A DNA stretch of 64,000 nt from Leptospira haakeii (GTDB lineage Bacteria > Spirochaetota > Leptospiria > Leptospirales > Leptospiraceae), in contig NZ_NPEG01000003.1 of the NCBI RefSeq assembly GCF_002812045.1, positions 62,001 to 126,000 on the forward strand, written 5' to 3'. A model generated the notes under the pieces. That model made no database searches and was not told the origin of the DNA. It saw nothing but the letters and a program-made list of their open reading frames with translations. Positions 15,864 to 24,553 of this stretch are shown in pieces; the stretch's first letter is position 1, and each line of letters starts with the position of its first letter. Position numbers and translations under genes: made by a program.

Positions 15864-18095
15864 ATGGCTCTTGCCAAACTTCTAAAATGGTTTCAAAATC
15901 GGAATCTTCGGAAAAAAATAGAAAAAGAGATCCGCGCCCTCGCGCCCGAAGTGTTTAATGATTATCTATATCGAGTAGATATACTTGATGATGGAAATTT
16001 AATATTAAGCTGGGCAAACGAAGGGTTTCTAAAATTTTGCGGTATCAGTCTAGATGATCTTAGCAATCCTTGGCCCGCAGCGGATCCAAAATACTTTCAT
16101 CCTGACGACCAGGACCTAATTAAACAAAGGACGCGGGCCTTATTATCCGGTTCCCCTAGATCGGACGAATATAGGGTTTATGGTCCTGATGGTCAGATTA
16201 GATGGTTGAGAGACCATGCTCATCCGATTTGGGACCCTGTCAAAAAAAGAGTAGCTCAAATCTATGGTTCCGTCCAGGATCTAACTCCATTAAGAAAAAG
16301 TGAAATAGTTCTGCAAGACCAGCTTTCCTACACGAATATCCTCTTGGATAGTACGGAAGAATGGGTGATCCGGGTAAACCAAGCAGGGAAAATACAATAC
16401 GTAAATTCTTCCGGAAGATCTGAGGTAAGAAGGCAATTCGGAATAGAATTACTTCCTGACTCAAAGATCTTATCCTTGATCTCTGAAACCCATAAGGAAA
16501 TTTTCCAGGCACAATTGAATAAGGCATTCTCCGGAGCAAAGGTTAAATGGCATTTCTCCAAACTTTTTCCGGTCCAGCCAAATTCAGAACTGGAAACTTC
16601 TTTTGCCCCCTTATCTAAAGAAGGGACAATTAAAGAAGTCGTAATATTCTTAAAAGACGTAACTCTCAGAACAGTATGGGAAACAGCTCTACTTGCTAGC
16701 GAAGAAAAATATAGAAAATTAGTAGAAGTATCTCCGGACGCAATTGGTCTTCATGCTGATGGAAAAGTAATCTATATAAACCAAACCGGTCTTAAGATGC
16801 TCGGTTATGAGACCTTGGAAGAGGTGGAAGGAAGACCAATCGTAGAATTTATACATCCTGAGTCTAGACAGGTCGTGGCAGAGAGAGTTCTTAGGTCGAT
16901 GCTTAAATCGGAGCCATTGGAACCGATAGAGGAAAAATTCATTCGTAAAGATGGAACTGAGATCTCCGTAGAAGTTTCCGGAATAGCATTCGAGCAAAGA
17001 GGCCAAAAATTAATGCAGGTGATTGTCAGAGATATCACTGAAAGAAAAAAGGCAGAGCTTGAATTAGGAGAACTCAGAAAAAAGATCCTCCAGACAAACG
17101 ATAGATTGCAGGCAATTATAGAAGGTGTGAAAGATTCTATCTGTGCTGTGGATATGGATTTAAGAGTTATCTCCTGCAATACTGCATTCGAACTTATGGT
17201 TTGGAAATTATACGGAAAAAGGATCACAGTTGGCCAAAGGATATGGGACATCGCAATCGATAATCCGGAAGAAAGAGAAAGGATTATCCGAAATTGGAGT
17301 AGGGCCCTAACTGGTGAAGTTTTTAAAATGGAGAGAAAAATTTCAGGCTTAGTCAAAGATTCCATCGTGCTTGAGATTAACTACAGTTCTATCAGAGACG
17401 AAAGTCATAATATGATAGGTGCTACTCAGATTATCCGAGATGTAACTGATAGATACCAATACGAAGAAACCTTACGAAAATCCTTGGACGAAAAAGAAGT
17501 GATGCTGAAGGAGATCCATCATAGGGTTAAAAATAATCTACAGGTGGTCTCCAGTCTCTTAAGTTTGCAGACCGATTTTACTGATGATCCAAAACTAGTT
17601 TCAATTCTGAAAGAATGTGAAAGAAGGATCCAGTCCATGGCTCTTGTTCATAAGGAGCTTTATCAGAATGATACGATCGCGGATGCGGACTTCACTGAAT
17701 ATCTAAACAATTTACTCGTAGCACTTGTTCAATCGTTCGGTGCAAACAAGAGAGTAGGTTATTCTATAGAATCCCAGGATATACGTTTAAATTTGGATTT
17801 TGCGATTCCACTTGCATTAGTATTCAATGAACTAGTTTCAAATTCCTTAAAATATGCATTCCCCGGAAACCAAAATGGGGAAATATTTATCTCCATTTCC
17901 AAAAAGGAAGACGGGCTTTCGATTTCAATAGGAGATAATGGAGTAGGGCTTCCTAAAAAAGTGGATGTTAGAAATTCGGAAGGACTGGGATTACAATTGG
18001 TAGGAATGTTATTGGATAAGCTTAAAGCAAAATGGGGACTAGAAACAGTAGAAATAGGAACCAGATACAAAATAGAACTTCCAATCCCTAAATAG
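15864..18095 (+). CDS. Multi-PAS HisKA_2 sensor histidine kinase (long form)
   Basis: 743 residues from ATG 15864, chosen because GGAG (15855-15858) sits five bases before it; TTG 15849 upstream has no spaced ribosome site. The protein has about four PAS-like domains: 50-150 (PAS_3 type, with RWLRDHAHPIWDP and GSVQDLTPLRK), 155-270, 275-400 (VSPDAIGLHADGKVIYIN) and 410-535. The HisKA_2 core EIHHRVKNNLQVV puts the phospho-acceptor near H552; the ATPase domain has NELVSNSLKYAF and GDNGVGLPK. It is soluble. The N-terminal motif RNLRKKIEKEIR is basic and helical. It is a paralogue of the kinases at 12712 and 32762, with no response regulator next to it. Confidence 0.9.
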   Translation: MALAKLLKWFQNRNLRKKIEKEIRALAPEVFNDYLYRVDILDDGNLILSWANEGFLKFCGISLDDLSNPWPAADPKYFHPDDQDLIKQRTRALLSGSPRSDEYRVYGPDGQIRWLRDHAHPIWDPVKKRVAQIYGSVQDLTPLRKSEIVLQDQLSYTNILLDSTEEWVIRVNQAGKIQYVNSSGRSEVRRQFGIELLPDSKILSLISETHKEIFQAQLNKAFSGAKVKWHFSKLFPVQPNSELETSFAPLSKEGTIKEVVIFLKDVTLRTVWETALLASEEKYRKLVEVSPDAIGLHADGKVIYINQTGLKMLGYETLEEVEGRPIVEFIHPESRQVVAERVLRSMLKSEPLEPIEEKFIRKDGTEISVEVSGIAFEQRGQKLMQVIVRDITERKKAELELGELRKKILQTNDRLQAIIEGVKDSICAVDMDLRVISCNTAFELMVWKLYGKRITVGQRIWDIAIDNPEERERIIRNWSRALTGEVFKMERKISGLVKDSIVLEINYSSIRDESHNMIGATQIIRDVTDRYQYEETLRKSLDEKEVMLKEIHHRVKNNLQVVSSLLSLQTDFTDDPKLVSILKECERRIQSMALVHKELYQNDTIADADFTEYLNNLLVALVQSFGANKRVGYSIESQDIRLNLDFAIPLALVFNELVSNSLKYAFPGNQNGEIFISISKKEDGLSISIGDNGVGLPKKVDVRNSEGLGLQLVGMLLDKLKAKWGLETVEIGTRYKIELPIPK

Positions 18096-18143
18096 ACTCT
18101 TAAAAGAATTGCTTCTCATCTGGTTTCAAAAAGGCTGGAAGCG

Positions 18144-20006
18144 ATGAATCTAATCTCCATAGATAAGGTCGGTAAATCCATCGGCGAAAAACAACTCTTC
18201 CAAGGTTTGAGTTTTGGAATAGACGAGGGAGAAAAAACAGGACTACTCGGGATCAACGGGTCGGGAAAATCCACCTTACTCAGGATATTACTCGGAATAG
18301 AAGAGCCTGATACAGGCAAAGTAGTCCGAAACAGAGAACTCAAAATTTCATTTTTATCCCAATTTCCTGAGTTCGATCCGGATAAAACTGTATTAGAACA
18401 TATACTTTCAGGTTCAGGAATTCTTTTAGATACGGTCAGAAGATACGAAAAAGCGTGTATCGAATTGGAAAAAGGCGGAGAAGAAGCCGAAAAAGAATAC
18501 CATCTTGCAATGGAAGAAATGGATTCCAAACAAGCCTGGGAACTGGAGTCCAAACTCAAAAATATATTAAGAGAACTGAATATACCCGATCTTTCCAGAA
18601 AAATGGGAGAACTCTCCGGAGGAATGGCCAAAAAAGTTTCTCTTGCCCAAGCATTAACTGATGAATCTAATTTTTTGGTATTAGATGAGCCTACTAACCA
18701 CCTGGATATAGATGCAATCCTTTGGCTCCAGGACTTCTTAAAAAATACAGACAAAGCAGTTTTACTCGTTACTCATGACCGATATTTTTTGGAAGAGATC
18801 GCTAATCGTATTTTAGAAATAGATAGGGGAAGCTTCAGAGTTTATCCCGGAAATTATGATCTGTATCTGGAAAAAAAAGTGGAGATGCAGGTAATAGAAG
18901 AAAAGGAAGAAGCAAAACGAAAATCCTTTCTTAGAACAGAGCTTGAATGGCTTAAACGCCAACCGAAAGCAAGAGGAACAAAACAAAAAGCCAGAACAGA
19001 TCGTGCAATTGAAGTAATGGAAAGGAAGAAGGCAGGCAAGGATATCGTCCTGGATATTTCCGTTTCTGGAAGAAGGCTTGGCGGAAAAATATTAGAATTA
19101 AAGAATATTAAAAAATCTTATACAAAGATGGAACTCATCTCTGGATTCTCCTATGTATTTAAAGGAAATGAAAGGATTGGGGTCGTGGGCCCTAATGGGG
19201 CAGGAAAAACCACACTTCTGAATTTAATTACAGGAAGAGAAAAAACAGATTCAGGAGATGTTGCAGCAGGTCTCAATACAAGTTTCGGATATTTCGATCA
19301 GCTTGGAAAAGAACTTCCTGGTCCTAAAAAAGTAATAGATTATGTTAAAGAAGAGATCGCTCCCACGATCAAAATGAATGATGGATCTTCTTGGACAGCT
19401 TCTCAGTTTTTAGAAAGGTTTTTGTTCCCCCCTCAATTACAACAGACCAAGATCGAAAGACTTTCCGGTGGAGAGAAAAAACGTCTTTATCTAATTCTTC
19501 TTCTCATGAGAAATCCGAACTTCTTGGTTTTGGATGAGCCCACAAACGATCTGGATATTCCGACACTTTCAGTGCTTGAGGAATTTTTGGACGATTTTCC
19601 AGGGGTGGTGCTTGTGGTTTCTCACGATCGTTACTTCATGGACCGAGTCACAGATTATTTATTCGTGTTCAAAGGAGAAGGGACGATCGATAGATTCCCA
19701 GGTAACTATTCGGAATATCTGGAATACAGAGAATACGAAGAAAAGGAAACCAAAGCCAGCTCTTCTAAACCAACTGAAAAACCGGCAGAGAATAAGAAGA
19801 AGGGCCTAAGTTACCAAGACAAAAGAAAACTGGAGATCCTAGAAAAGGAGATACTCACTCTCGAAACGGAAGAGAAGGAGTTGGTTCAAAACCTACAATC
19901 GTCTGATCCTGAACTTTCCAGAAAATCGGGAGAACGTTTAACCCAATTGCAGGATGAATTACAGAAGAAGGTCACTGAATGGGAAGAACTAGCATCTAAA
20001 GAATAG
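18144..20006 (+). CDS. ABC-F family ATPase (Uup-like)
   Basis: 620 residues with two ABC ATPase domains and no membrane segment, the ABC-F layout. Walker A loops are GINGSGKST (~36-44) and GPNGAGKTT (~350-358); signatures are LSGGMAKKVSLAQAL and LSGGEKKRLYL; Walker B/D-loop stretches read LDEPTNHLDID and LDEPTNDLDIP. The linker between the domains contains the basic ABC_tran_Xtn segment (about 240-290, LKRQPKARGTKQKAR). A C-terminal coiled coil (~555-618) is of the Uup type, which in Uup aids DNA or ribosome binding. ABC-F proteins act on the ribosome, easing stalls or protecting from antibiotics. It follows the kinase gene by 48 bases. Confidence 0.93.
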   Translation: MNLISIDKVGKSIGEKQLFQGLSFGIDEGEKTGLLGINGSGKSTLLRILLGIEEPDTGKVVRNRELKISFLSQFPEFDPDKTVLEHILSGSGILLDTVRRYEKACIELEKGGEEAEKEYHLAMEEMDSKQAWELESKLKNILRELNIPDLSRKMGELSGGMAKKVSLAQALTDESNFLVLDEPTNHLDIDAILWLQDFLKNTDKAVLLVTHDRYFLEEIANRILEIDRGSFRVYPGNYDLYLEKKVEMQVIEEKEEAKRKSFLRTELEWLKRQPKARGTKQKARTDRAIEVMERKKAGKDIVLDISVSGRRLGGKILELKNIKKSYTKMELISGFSYVFKGNERIGVVGPNGAGKTTLLNLITGREKTDSGDVAAGLNTSFGYFDQLGKELPGPKKVIDYVKEEIAPTIKMNDGSSWTASQFLERFLFPPQLQQTKIERLSGGEKKRLYLILLLMRNPNFLVLDEPTNDLDIPTLSVLEEFLDDFPGVVLVVSHDRYFMDRVTDYLFVFKGEGTIDRFPGNYSEYLEYREYEEKETKASSSKPTEKPAENKKKGLSYQDKRKLEILEKEILTLETEEKELVQNLQSSDPELSRKSGERLTQLQDELQKKVTEWEELASKE

Positions 20007-20086
20007 AATTTGCTCTAATCTATAAAACACCGATCCTTCTGTAATGGTCATGTAAATCTTATACCCGCATTAAACAGTGTTAAACG

Positions 20087-20112
20087 AACTAATCCAAAGT
20101 GATTAGTTTTCA
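20087..20112 (+). terminator. Probable intrinsic terminator after the ABC-F gene
   Basis: AACTAATC (20087-20094) pairs perfectly with GATTAGTT (20101-20108) around a six-base loop, and the stem runs into a short T-run (20107-20110). It lies 80 bases after the ABC-F stop codon. The stem is AT-rich, so it may be weak. Confidence 0.4.
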
Positions 20113-20199
20113 CAAATAATTACTCTTAATTCTATGATTTTTGTTCCTTAGTGTCGCTCGATGCTTGACTTTAATTTACCTAAAGTCATCTTCCTGATT

Positions 20200-20889
20200 A
20201 TGAAACATCTATATGCAATACTTCTAGTTTCCTTTATCTCTTTTTTCAATTGTGCAGGTCCGAAACAAGATGATCTAAGCGGCTTATTACTGTTATTGGG
20301 AGCAGGAGGACCGAGCAATTCATTTCATTGCGGTCAGACGGTTGCGAATCCGGTTCCTTATTCTAACTATAGCGCAGTACCTGCAGTTCTTGCTAGTAGT
20401 TCGGATTTTATAACTGCCGCAGGTGGTAATAATTGTGGATCAGCTTCTTTAGTGGATAATGATGATGGAACAGTAACAGATAATCAGAACCATTTTCTCT
20501 GGACTCTTTGCACTGCCTTCAATGCTTCTCCAATCCAATTATATGATTATATTTCTTCGAATTGTAATGCAGGATCGGTAGTAACGGCAGATAGAAATAT
20601 TACACAATCGCAAGCGGTTGCTTTTTGTGAGAGTTTGACTTTTGCAGGGCATTCAGATTGGATCTTGCCGGATGCGATCCAGTTGGACACTTTATATACT
20701 ACATCAAACCCATTTTCTTTAACTCCATTCGGAACGAAAGAATCTTTAAAAAGACTTAGCGTCGTTTGGACTTCTACCCAAACTGCTGACGGGATTGTTC
20801 ATACATATACAAGTTCAACAGATCGTTTTGTTGCTGCGGCAAAAACTGCGAATAATGTAGCTAGCTTGATTTGCATAGCTAAACTATAG
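20200..20889 (+). CDS. DUF1566 (Lcl-type) lipoprotein
   Basis: 229 residues from ATG 20200; the frame is open to 20161, but starting at 20200 gives a compact signal peptide MKHLYAILLVSFISFFNC, with the spirochaetal Asn-Cys lipobox (C18). The mature part holds a DUF1566/Lcl C-terminal-like domain: VDNDDGTVTDNQNHFLW, then SQAVAFCESLTFAGHSDWIL and VWTSTQTADG. Lcl domains are found in surface proteins, including a Legionella collagen-like adhesin; the ligand here is unknown. Paired Cys residues may form disulfides. It is a stand-alone gene with its own upstream region and converges with the beta-helix gene. Confidence 0.8.
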   Translation: MKHLYAILLVSFISFFNCAGPKQDDLSGLLLLLGAGGPSNSFHCGQTVANPVPYSNYSAVPAVLASSSDFITAAGGNNCGSASLVDNDDGTVTDNQNHFLWTLCTAFNASPIQLYDYISSNCNAGSVVTADRNITQSQAVAFCESLTFAGHSDWILPDAIQLDTLYTTSNPFSLTPFGTKESLKRLSVVWTSTQTADGIVHTYTSSTDRFVAAAKTANNVASLICIAKL

Positions 20890-20921
20890 TTTATTTCTTG
20901 CTAAATTCCTAATTTTGTAAT

Positions 20922-23366
20922 TTAGAAGCAGCTTGTATCTATCTCGAACGCTCCAATAGAATAACCTGCTGAGCCTGTCGGAGTAGTTCCACCTGAGGAT
21001 GTTGTTCTAGTTACTGGAGCGGCTATAACCGCATCCACTTTATAAATTGGATCAAAACTATTCAAATACGTTGAAGTCTCCACTCCACCGAAGGCGATAT
21101 TACATGGACCTCCATTAGCTGTGTTCAAAGACAACCAAGGTTGAAGTGGCGGGAATCCATTAAATAATGGTGTATCAGTAAAGTTTTGATCCGATCTGGC
21201 CGTAGAAAGGCCGTTGTTCAGGAATTTATCGCTGAGAAGTGCCAATGCACATAAGGCAGTATTCGTAAATACTCCTGAGCAGAGCATACCATAAACGGTG
21301 CTGCCGGAACGTACTAACGTACCGGCACTACAATCAAGATTATTTCCTCGAAACATTGCAGTAGTTGGATTCGGATCAGTCGCGAATTGTGCACATACTC
21401 CATTAGTTCCTGGAGCCTGGATGATATTATTCGCCATTTGTGCATTTGTAGCAACTCCCATCATATATATTCCGTAATTTGAACCTGAGGTAGCTCCTCC
21501 GGAATAAATTGTGTTTCCAGCGATATAATGCTTAATTAGAGCAGTACTTTCTTCATTACGAATCCCATAAGTAAACTGAGAAGTCACAGAGCCGTCCGTA
21601 TATTGACGGAAATTCATCGTATTATTTACAATTGCTACTAATCTATCTATAAAATTCACAAGTAACACTGAGTGGGAATCGTTTACAGCTTTGTCTCCGC
21701 TGATTCTATTTCGAAGTAAATAAACATTGGAATTATAACTATACACTGCAGAAGAGTTTAGTGCGCCGAAGCCGCCTTTGATCACATTTGTATCTATTTG
21801 ATTATTCGATGGAGAGGAAAGAAGGTAGATTCCACCCCTTGTTCCAGCAGCATTCTCGACTCCTAGTCCTCCTTGCCCTCCGGAAATATAATTTGCATAT
21901 ATATTTATATAACTATTTGCATCTCCATTGAGGATCCGAATACCAAAAGCATTTTGTTTCGTTTCGTCGGCAAATATACTAAATCCTTGGACTACATGAG
22001 TTTTGGTAACATCACCAGCCATTCCGGATGCTGTAATTGTGATCGGAGCACATTCATTCGAACTTAAAACTGTTCCAGGGCATTGTACTATATTTCGATT
22101 ATCAAAAATCCGTGTTGGAGTTCCCGTCAAATCCTGAGTAGAAAATGAAGAATCAAAACTTCCCAGAAGTCGGACCCCACCTGAAGAATTGAGCGTGATT
22201 GGAGAAGTAGTTCCTATAATGAAATAATCTCCACCTTCTACAAATACAGTACAAACGCTTGCAGAAGTACATTGATTGACCCCTGTTTGGATTGTCTTGC
22301 AGGAGTCACTCGGGTCTGCGCAACTATTACTATCGTTACCGGAAGTATCGCTTATGAAGTAAACATCACCGTCCATCATTTTAACATTTAAGGATATGGT
22401 TGCTCCACCATTCGCAAGAGCCACAGCATCCTTACATCCAGTGAGTATGAATACTACATTTAGAGGAAAGGTCAATGCTCCAAAAGACCAAGGTAAGGTA
22501 GTAGGAGCAACTCTTGCAGTGTTTCCAACGTACGTTATTCCTGGGCTTCCACTTGCAGTGCCCGCAGAATAAGGAGGACCTCCTCCAGTTGCATCCAAGA
22601 CACAACCGGTTACAGGACCGGAGAATGTAAAATTCATAGCCTTAGTCGAAGGGAAGAAGGAACCGGCTGCAGGTACACTTGTTTTCATCAGACTCAAACA
22701 GCTGATCTGTAGATTTACATCTGCACCGGCAATAGTTCCATTTGCTGGAGAAGTAACCACCTGACAGATATGTGTAGAAGGTACTGTAGGAACGGCACCT
22801 ATAGTGATATCATAAGGAAGGCCATCTCCCACATCAAAACTAATGGTTCCGTTGGAACTCCTCATTTTGAGTTCTGTTCCATTATTTAGAACTTCTAAAT
22901 CGACAGTATTTGTGCTATCGATCCCTGTAACGGCGACGTTTGCCTTATACCAGTTTTCCGCACAGTTTACCACAAAAGTTGTGCTTGCAAAAGTAAGAGT
23001 GAGATTCGGGTTACTGATGATGCAGGTCTGTGTAGGAAGTGTAGCGGGTGGGGTTATGATGTTTAATGTATAAACGATATTCGGATCATAATATCCGGTA
23101 AATGAATCCGTTCCTGCCGCAGAGAATGTAAGTTGTTCTCCGGTACTTGCTAATTCTACCACCAAAGTGCCTGAGTTAGTAAGCCCATTTACTTGCACAT
23201 TTAATGGAAAAGAAGAGCCTGTTAAATAGGACACAAAATTAGATATATTCATAAAATCTAAAATGCCAGATTTTTTAGGACGGGTATAACAGCCCATCGT
23301 GCTCAAAGTGAATATGATCAGTAGAGCTGAATATAATTTTGGGAGAAAATTCTTGAGAGTTACCAT
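20922..23366 (-). CDS. Large lipoprotein with right-handed beta-helix region
   Basis: 814 residues. The signal peptide ends in STMGC (C26), a good lipobox. The N-terminal third (40-230) holds Ig-like/carbohydrate-binding style repeats with paired Cys (each includes a short CQVV- or CIIS-like stretch). A DUF1565-like start of a beta-helix (SCKTIQTGVNQCTSASVCTV) leads to residues ~335-690, which are rich in Asn, Gly and short hydrophobic strands (NSYINIYANYISGGQGGLG), typical of a right-handed parallel beta-helix. Such proteins are usually surface-exposed adhesins or polysaccharide-active enzymes; no catalytic signature was recognised. It is the last gene of the cyclase/FecR operon, its start overlapping the previous stop by seven bases. 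Confidence 0.75.
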   Translation of the reverse strand: MVTLKNFLPKLYSALLIIFTLSTMGCYTRPKKSGILDFMNISNFVSYLTGSSFPLNVQVNGLTNSGTLVVELASTGEQLTFSAAGTDSFTGYYDPNIVYTLNIITPPATLPTQTCIISNPNLTLTFASTTFVVNCAENWYKANVAVTGIDSTNTVDLEVLNNGTELKMRSSNGTISFDVGDGLPYDITIGAVPTVPSTHICQVVTSPANGTIAGADVNLQISCLSLMKTSVPAAGSFFPSTKAMNFTFSGPVTGCVLDATGGGPPYSAGTASGSPGITYVGNTARVAPTTLPWSFGALTFPLNVVFILTGCKDAVALANGGATISLNVKMMDGDVYFISDTSGNDSNSCADPSDSCKTIQTGVNQCTSASVCTVFVEGGDYFIIGTTSPITLNSSGGVRLLGSFDSSFSTQDLTGTPTRIFDNRNIVQCPGTVLSSNECAPITITASGMAGDVTKTHVVQGFSIFADETKQNAFGIRILNGDANSYINIYANYISGGQGGLGVENAAGTRGGIYLLSSPSNNQIDTNVIKGGFGALNSSAVYSYNSNVYLLRNRISGDKAVNDSHSVLLVNFIDRLVAIVNNTMNFRQYTDGSVTSQFTYGIRNEESTALIKHYIAGNTIYSGGATSGSNYGIYMMGVATNAQMANNIIQAPGTNGVCAQFATDPNPTTAMFRGNNLDCSAGTLVRSGSTVYGMLCSGVFTNTALCALALLSDKFLNNGLSTARSDQNFTDTPLFNGFPPLQPWLSLNTANGGPCNIAFGGVETSTYLNSFDPIYKVDAVIAAPVTRTTSSGGTTPTGSAGYSIGAFEIDTSCF

Positions 23367-24553
23367 GTGAATTCCACTCCTAATTCCATTCTTTGTTGAA
23401 GAAGATAAGAATTTCCGGAAGCAAATGTGGCTGCTCTATCTGACTCCCTCGCATTTCTTAGGAGTGGAGAGACAGTTACAGGGGTATTCGTTCCTTCTAT
23501 CTTTACTTGTTTAGGTCCTGGGAAAAATCCTGCGTCGAGCACATTGATTAGATAAAAGAATCCTAATACTCCTAATGCCACTCCTAGTTGGTTATATTCT
23601 CCAACAGCGTGAGAATATTTAGGAGAGATTTGGGTATAATTGTATAAAGCAAGGCTGAATAGTGCAGGGTCCCCGGATTGTAAGAATGCGGAGTTATACA
23701 TAATATTACTCTGTCTTGCTGCATCCAATTCGTGAGTTGCATTTAAATAAGAATTCCCTTTTGCGGCTGCATAACCGCCTGCAACGATGATCAAACTAGG
23801 AAAGATTGCGGTCCTAAATGTTGATTTCTTTTGGTAATACTGTCCCCATCCAGGAAGGACTGCGGATCTTGCGGCAGCTCCCAAATCAAAGATAGAAGGT
23901 CCGGAAGATCCGGATCCGGAATAAGAGGTTTTAGAATCTAAAGCGGCCAGTTCATCTTCTGTGTCTGCTACTAAGAAATAGTTTTCCCTGTCTGTGGACT
24001 TATTACGCGGATTTTCCAAACGTAAAGAGACTGCTCCTTCCGGAGACTTCTTCTTGTCTATGGTTACTACCATAGTTTCTGAATTTTTGATATCAACGGA
24101 CTTAACTGGGATTTCATTCCCTTTAGAATCTTTTAATATTACTTTAGTGGCTTCCGTAAAATGTTTACCCTTAATCTCGAAAGTTTCAGGCATGTCCTTA
24201 GTTAGGAACTTATTCTTTTCGGCAGCGACTACTTCAGGTTTTTGGGAAAGAATAACCTCGAATGGGATCCAAGCGGAGAATACAGAAACTCTACCATATT
24301 TATTCAATACACCTATCCTATGCTCGTAAGCACCTGGAGGTAATTCGATTTGGACCTGGGTTGTGTTAGTTTTCTCTCTGGTGATCTTTCCACGAGAGTC
24401 TTTGATCTCTACTTGGTAACCACCGGCGTCAGGAATAGGTTTCCATTCTAGTTTGACACCTTCTTCTTTTGCAAAAATTGGAAAAGAAGACAGAAGGAAT
24501 CCGACTAAAAGGGCTACAATCGTATTAGATTTTTGGAATCTTTTACTCAACAT
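23360..24553 (-). CDS. Exported membrane protein with Fn3/TIG-like and DUF5683-like regions
   Basis: 397 residues. A signal peptide (cleavage ~28, after IFA) is followed by a fibronectin-III-like domain (32-100, LEWKPIPDAGGYQVEIKD and YEHRIGVLNKYGR) and a TIG/IPT-like domain (~108-195, FEIKGKHFTEATKVILKDS). The C-terminal half contains AARSAVLPGWGQYYQKK and FRTAIFPSLIIVAGGYAAA, a pattern typical of DUF5683-like membrane proteins with two or three helices. The protein would thus sit in a membrane with two periplasmic sensing or binding domains. It is encoded inside the four-gene operon, overlapping its upstream neighbour by 11 bases and its downstream neighbour by seven. The function is unknown. 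Confidence 0.7.
   Translation of the reverse strand: MLSKRFQKSNTIVALLVGFLLSSFPIFAKEEGVKLEWKPIPDAGGYQVEIKDSRGKITREKTNTTQVQIELPPGAYEHRIGVLNKYGRVSVFSAWIPFEVILSQKPEVVAAEKNKFLTKDMPETFEIKGKHFTEATKVILKDSKGNEIPVKSVDIKNSETMVVTIDKKKSPEGAVSLRLENPRNKSTDRENYFLVADTEDELAALDSKTSYSGSGSSGPSIFDLGAAARSAVLPGWGQYYQKKSTFRTAIFPSLIIVAGGYAAAKGNSYLNATHELDAARQSNIMYNSAFLQSGDPALFSLALYNYTQISPKYSHAVGEYNQLGVALGVLGFFYLINVLDAGFFPGPKQVKIEGTNTPVTVSPLLRNARESDRAATFASGNSYLLQQRMELGVEFTW

Noticed and set aside
16805..17365. A 186-codon open frame on the minus strand
   Set aside because: Antisense to the PAS kinase at 15864, with no recognisable domain; composition is that of a shadow frame.
18116..18754. A 212-codon open frame on the minus strand
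   Set aside because: Antisense to the ABC-F gene over its Walker A and signature motifs; Ser-rich mirror translation.
20161..20199. Longer start for the DUF1566 lipoprotein
   Set aside because: It puts 13 residues before the basic start of the signal peptide; ATG 20200 fits a lipoprotein better.
20901..20925. Inverted repeat CTAAATT/AATTTAG between convergent genes
   Set aside because: Seven weak A/T pairs with an 11-base loop, partly inside the beta-helix gene end; too weak to call.
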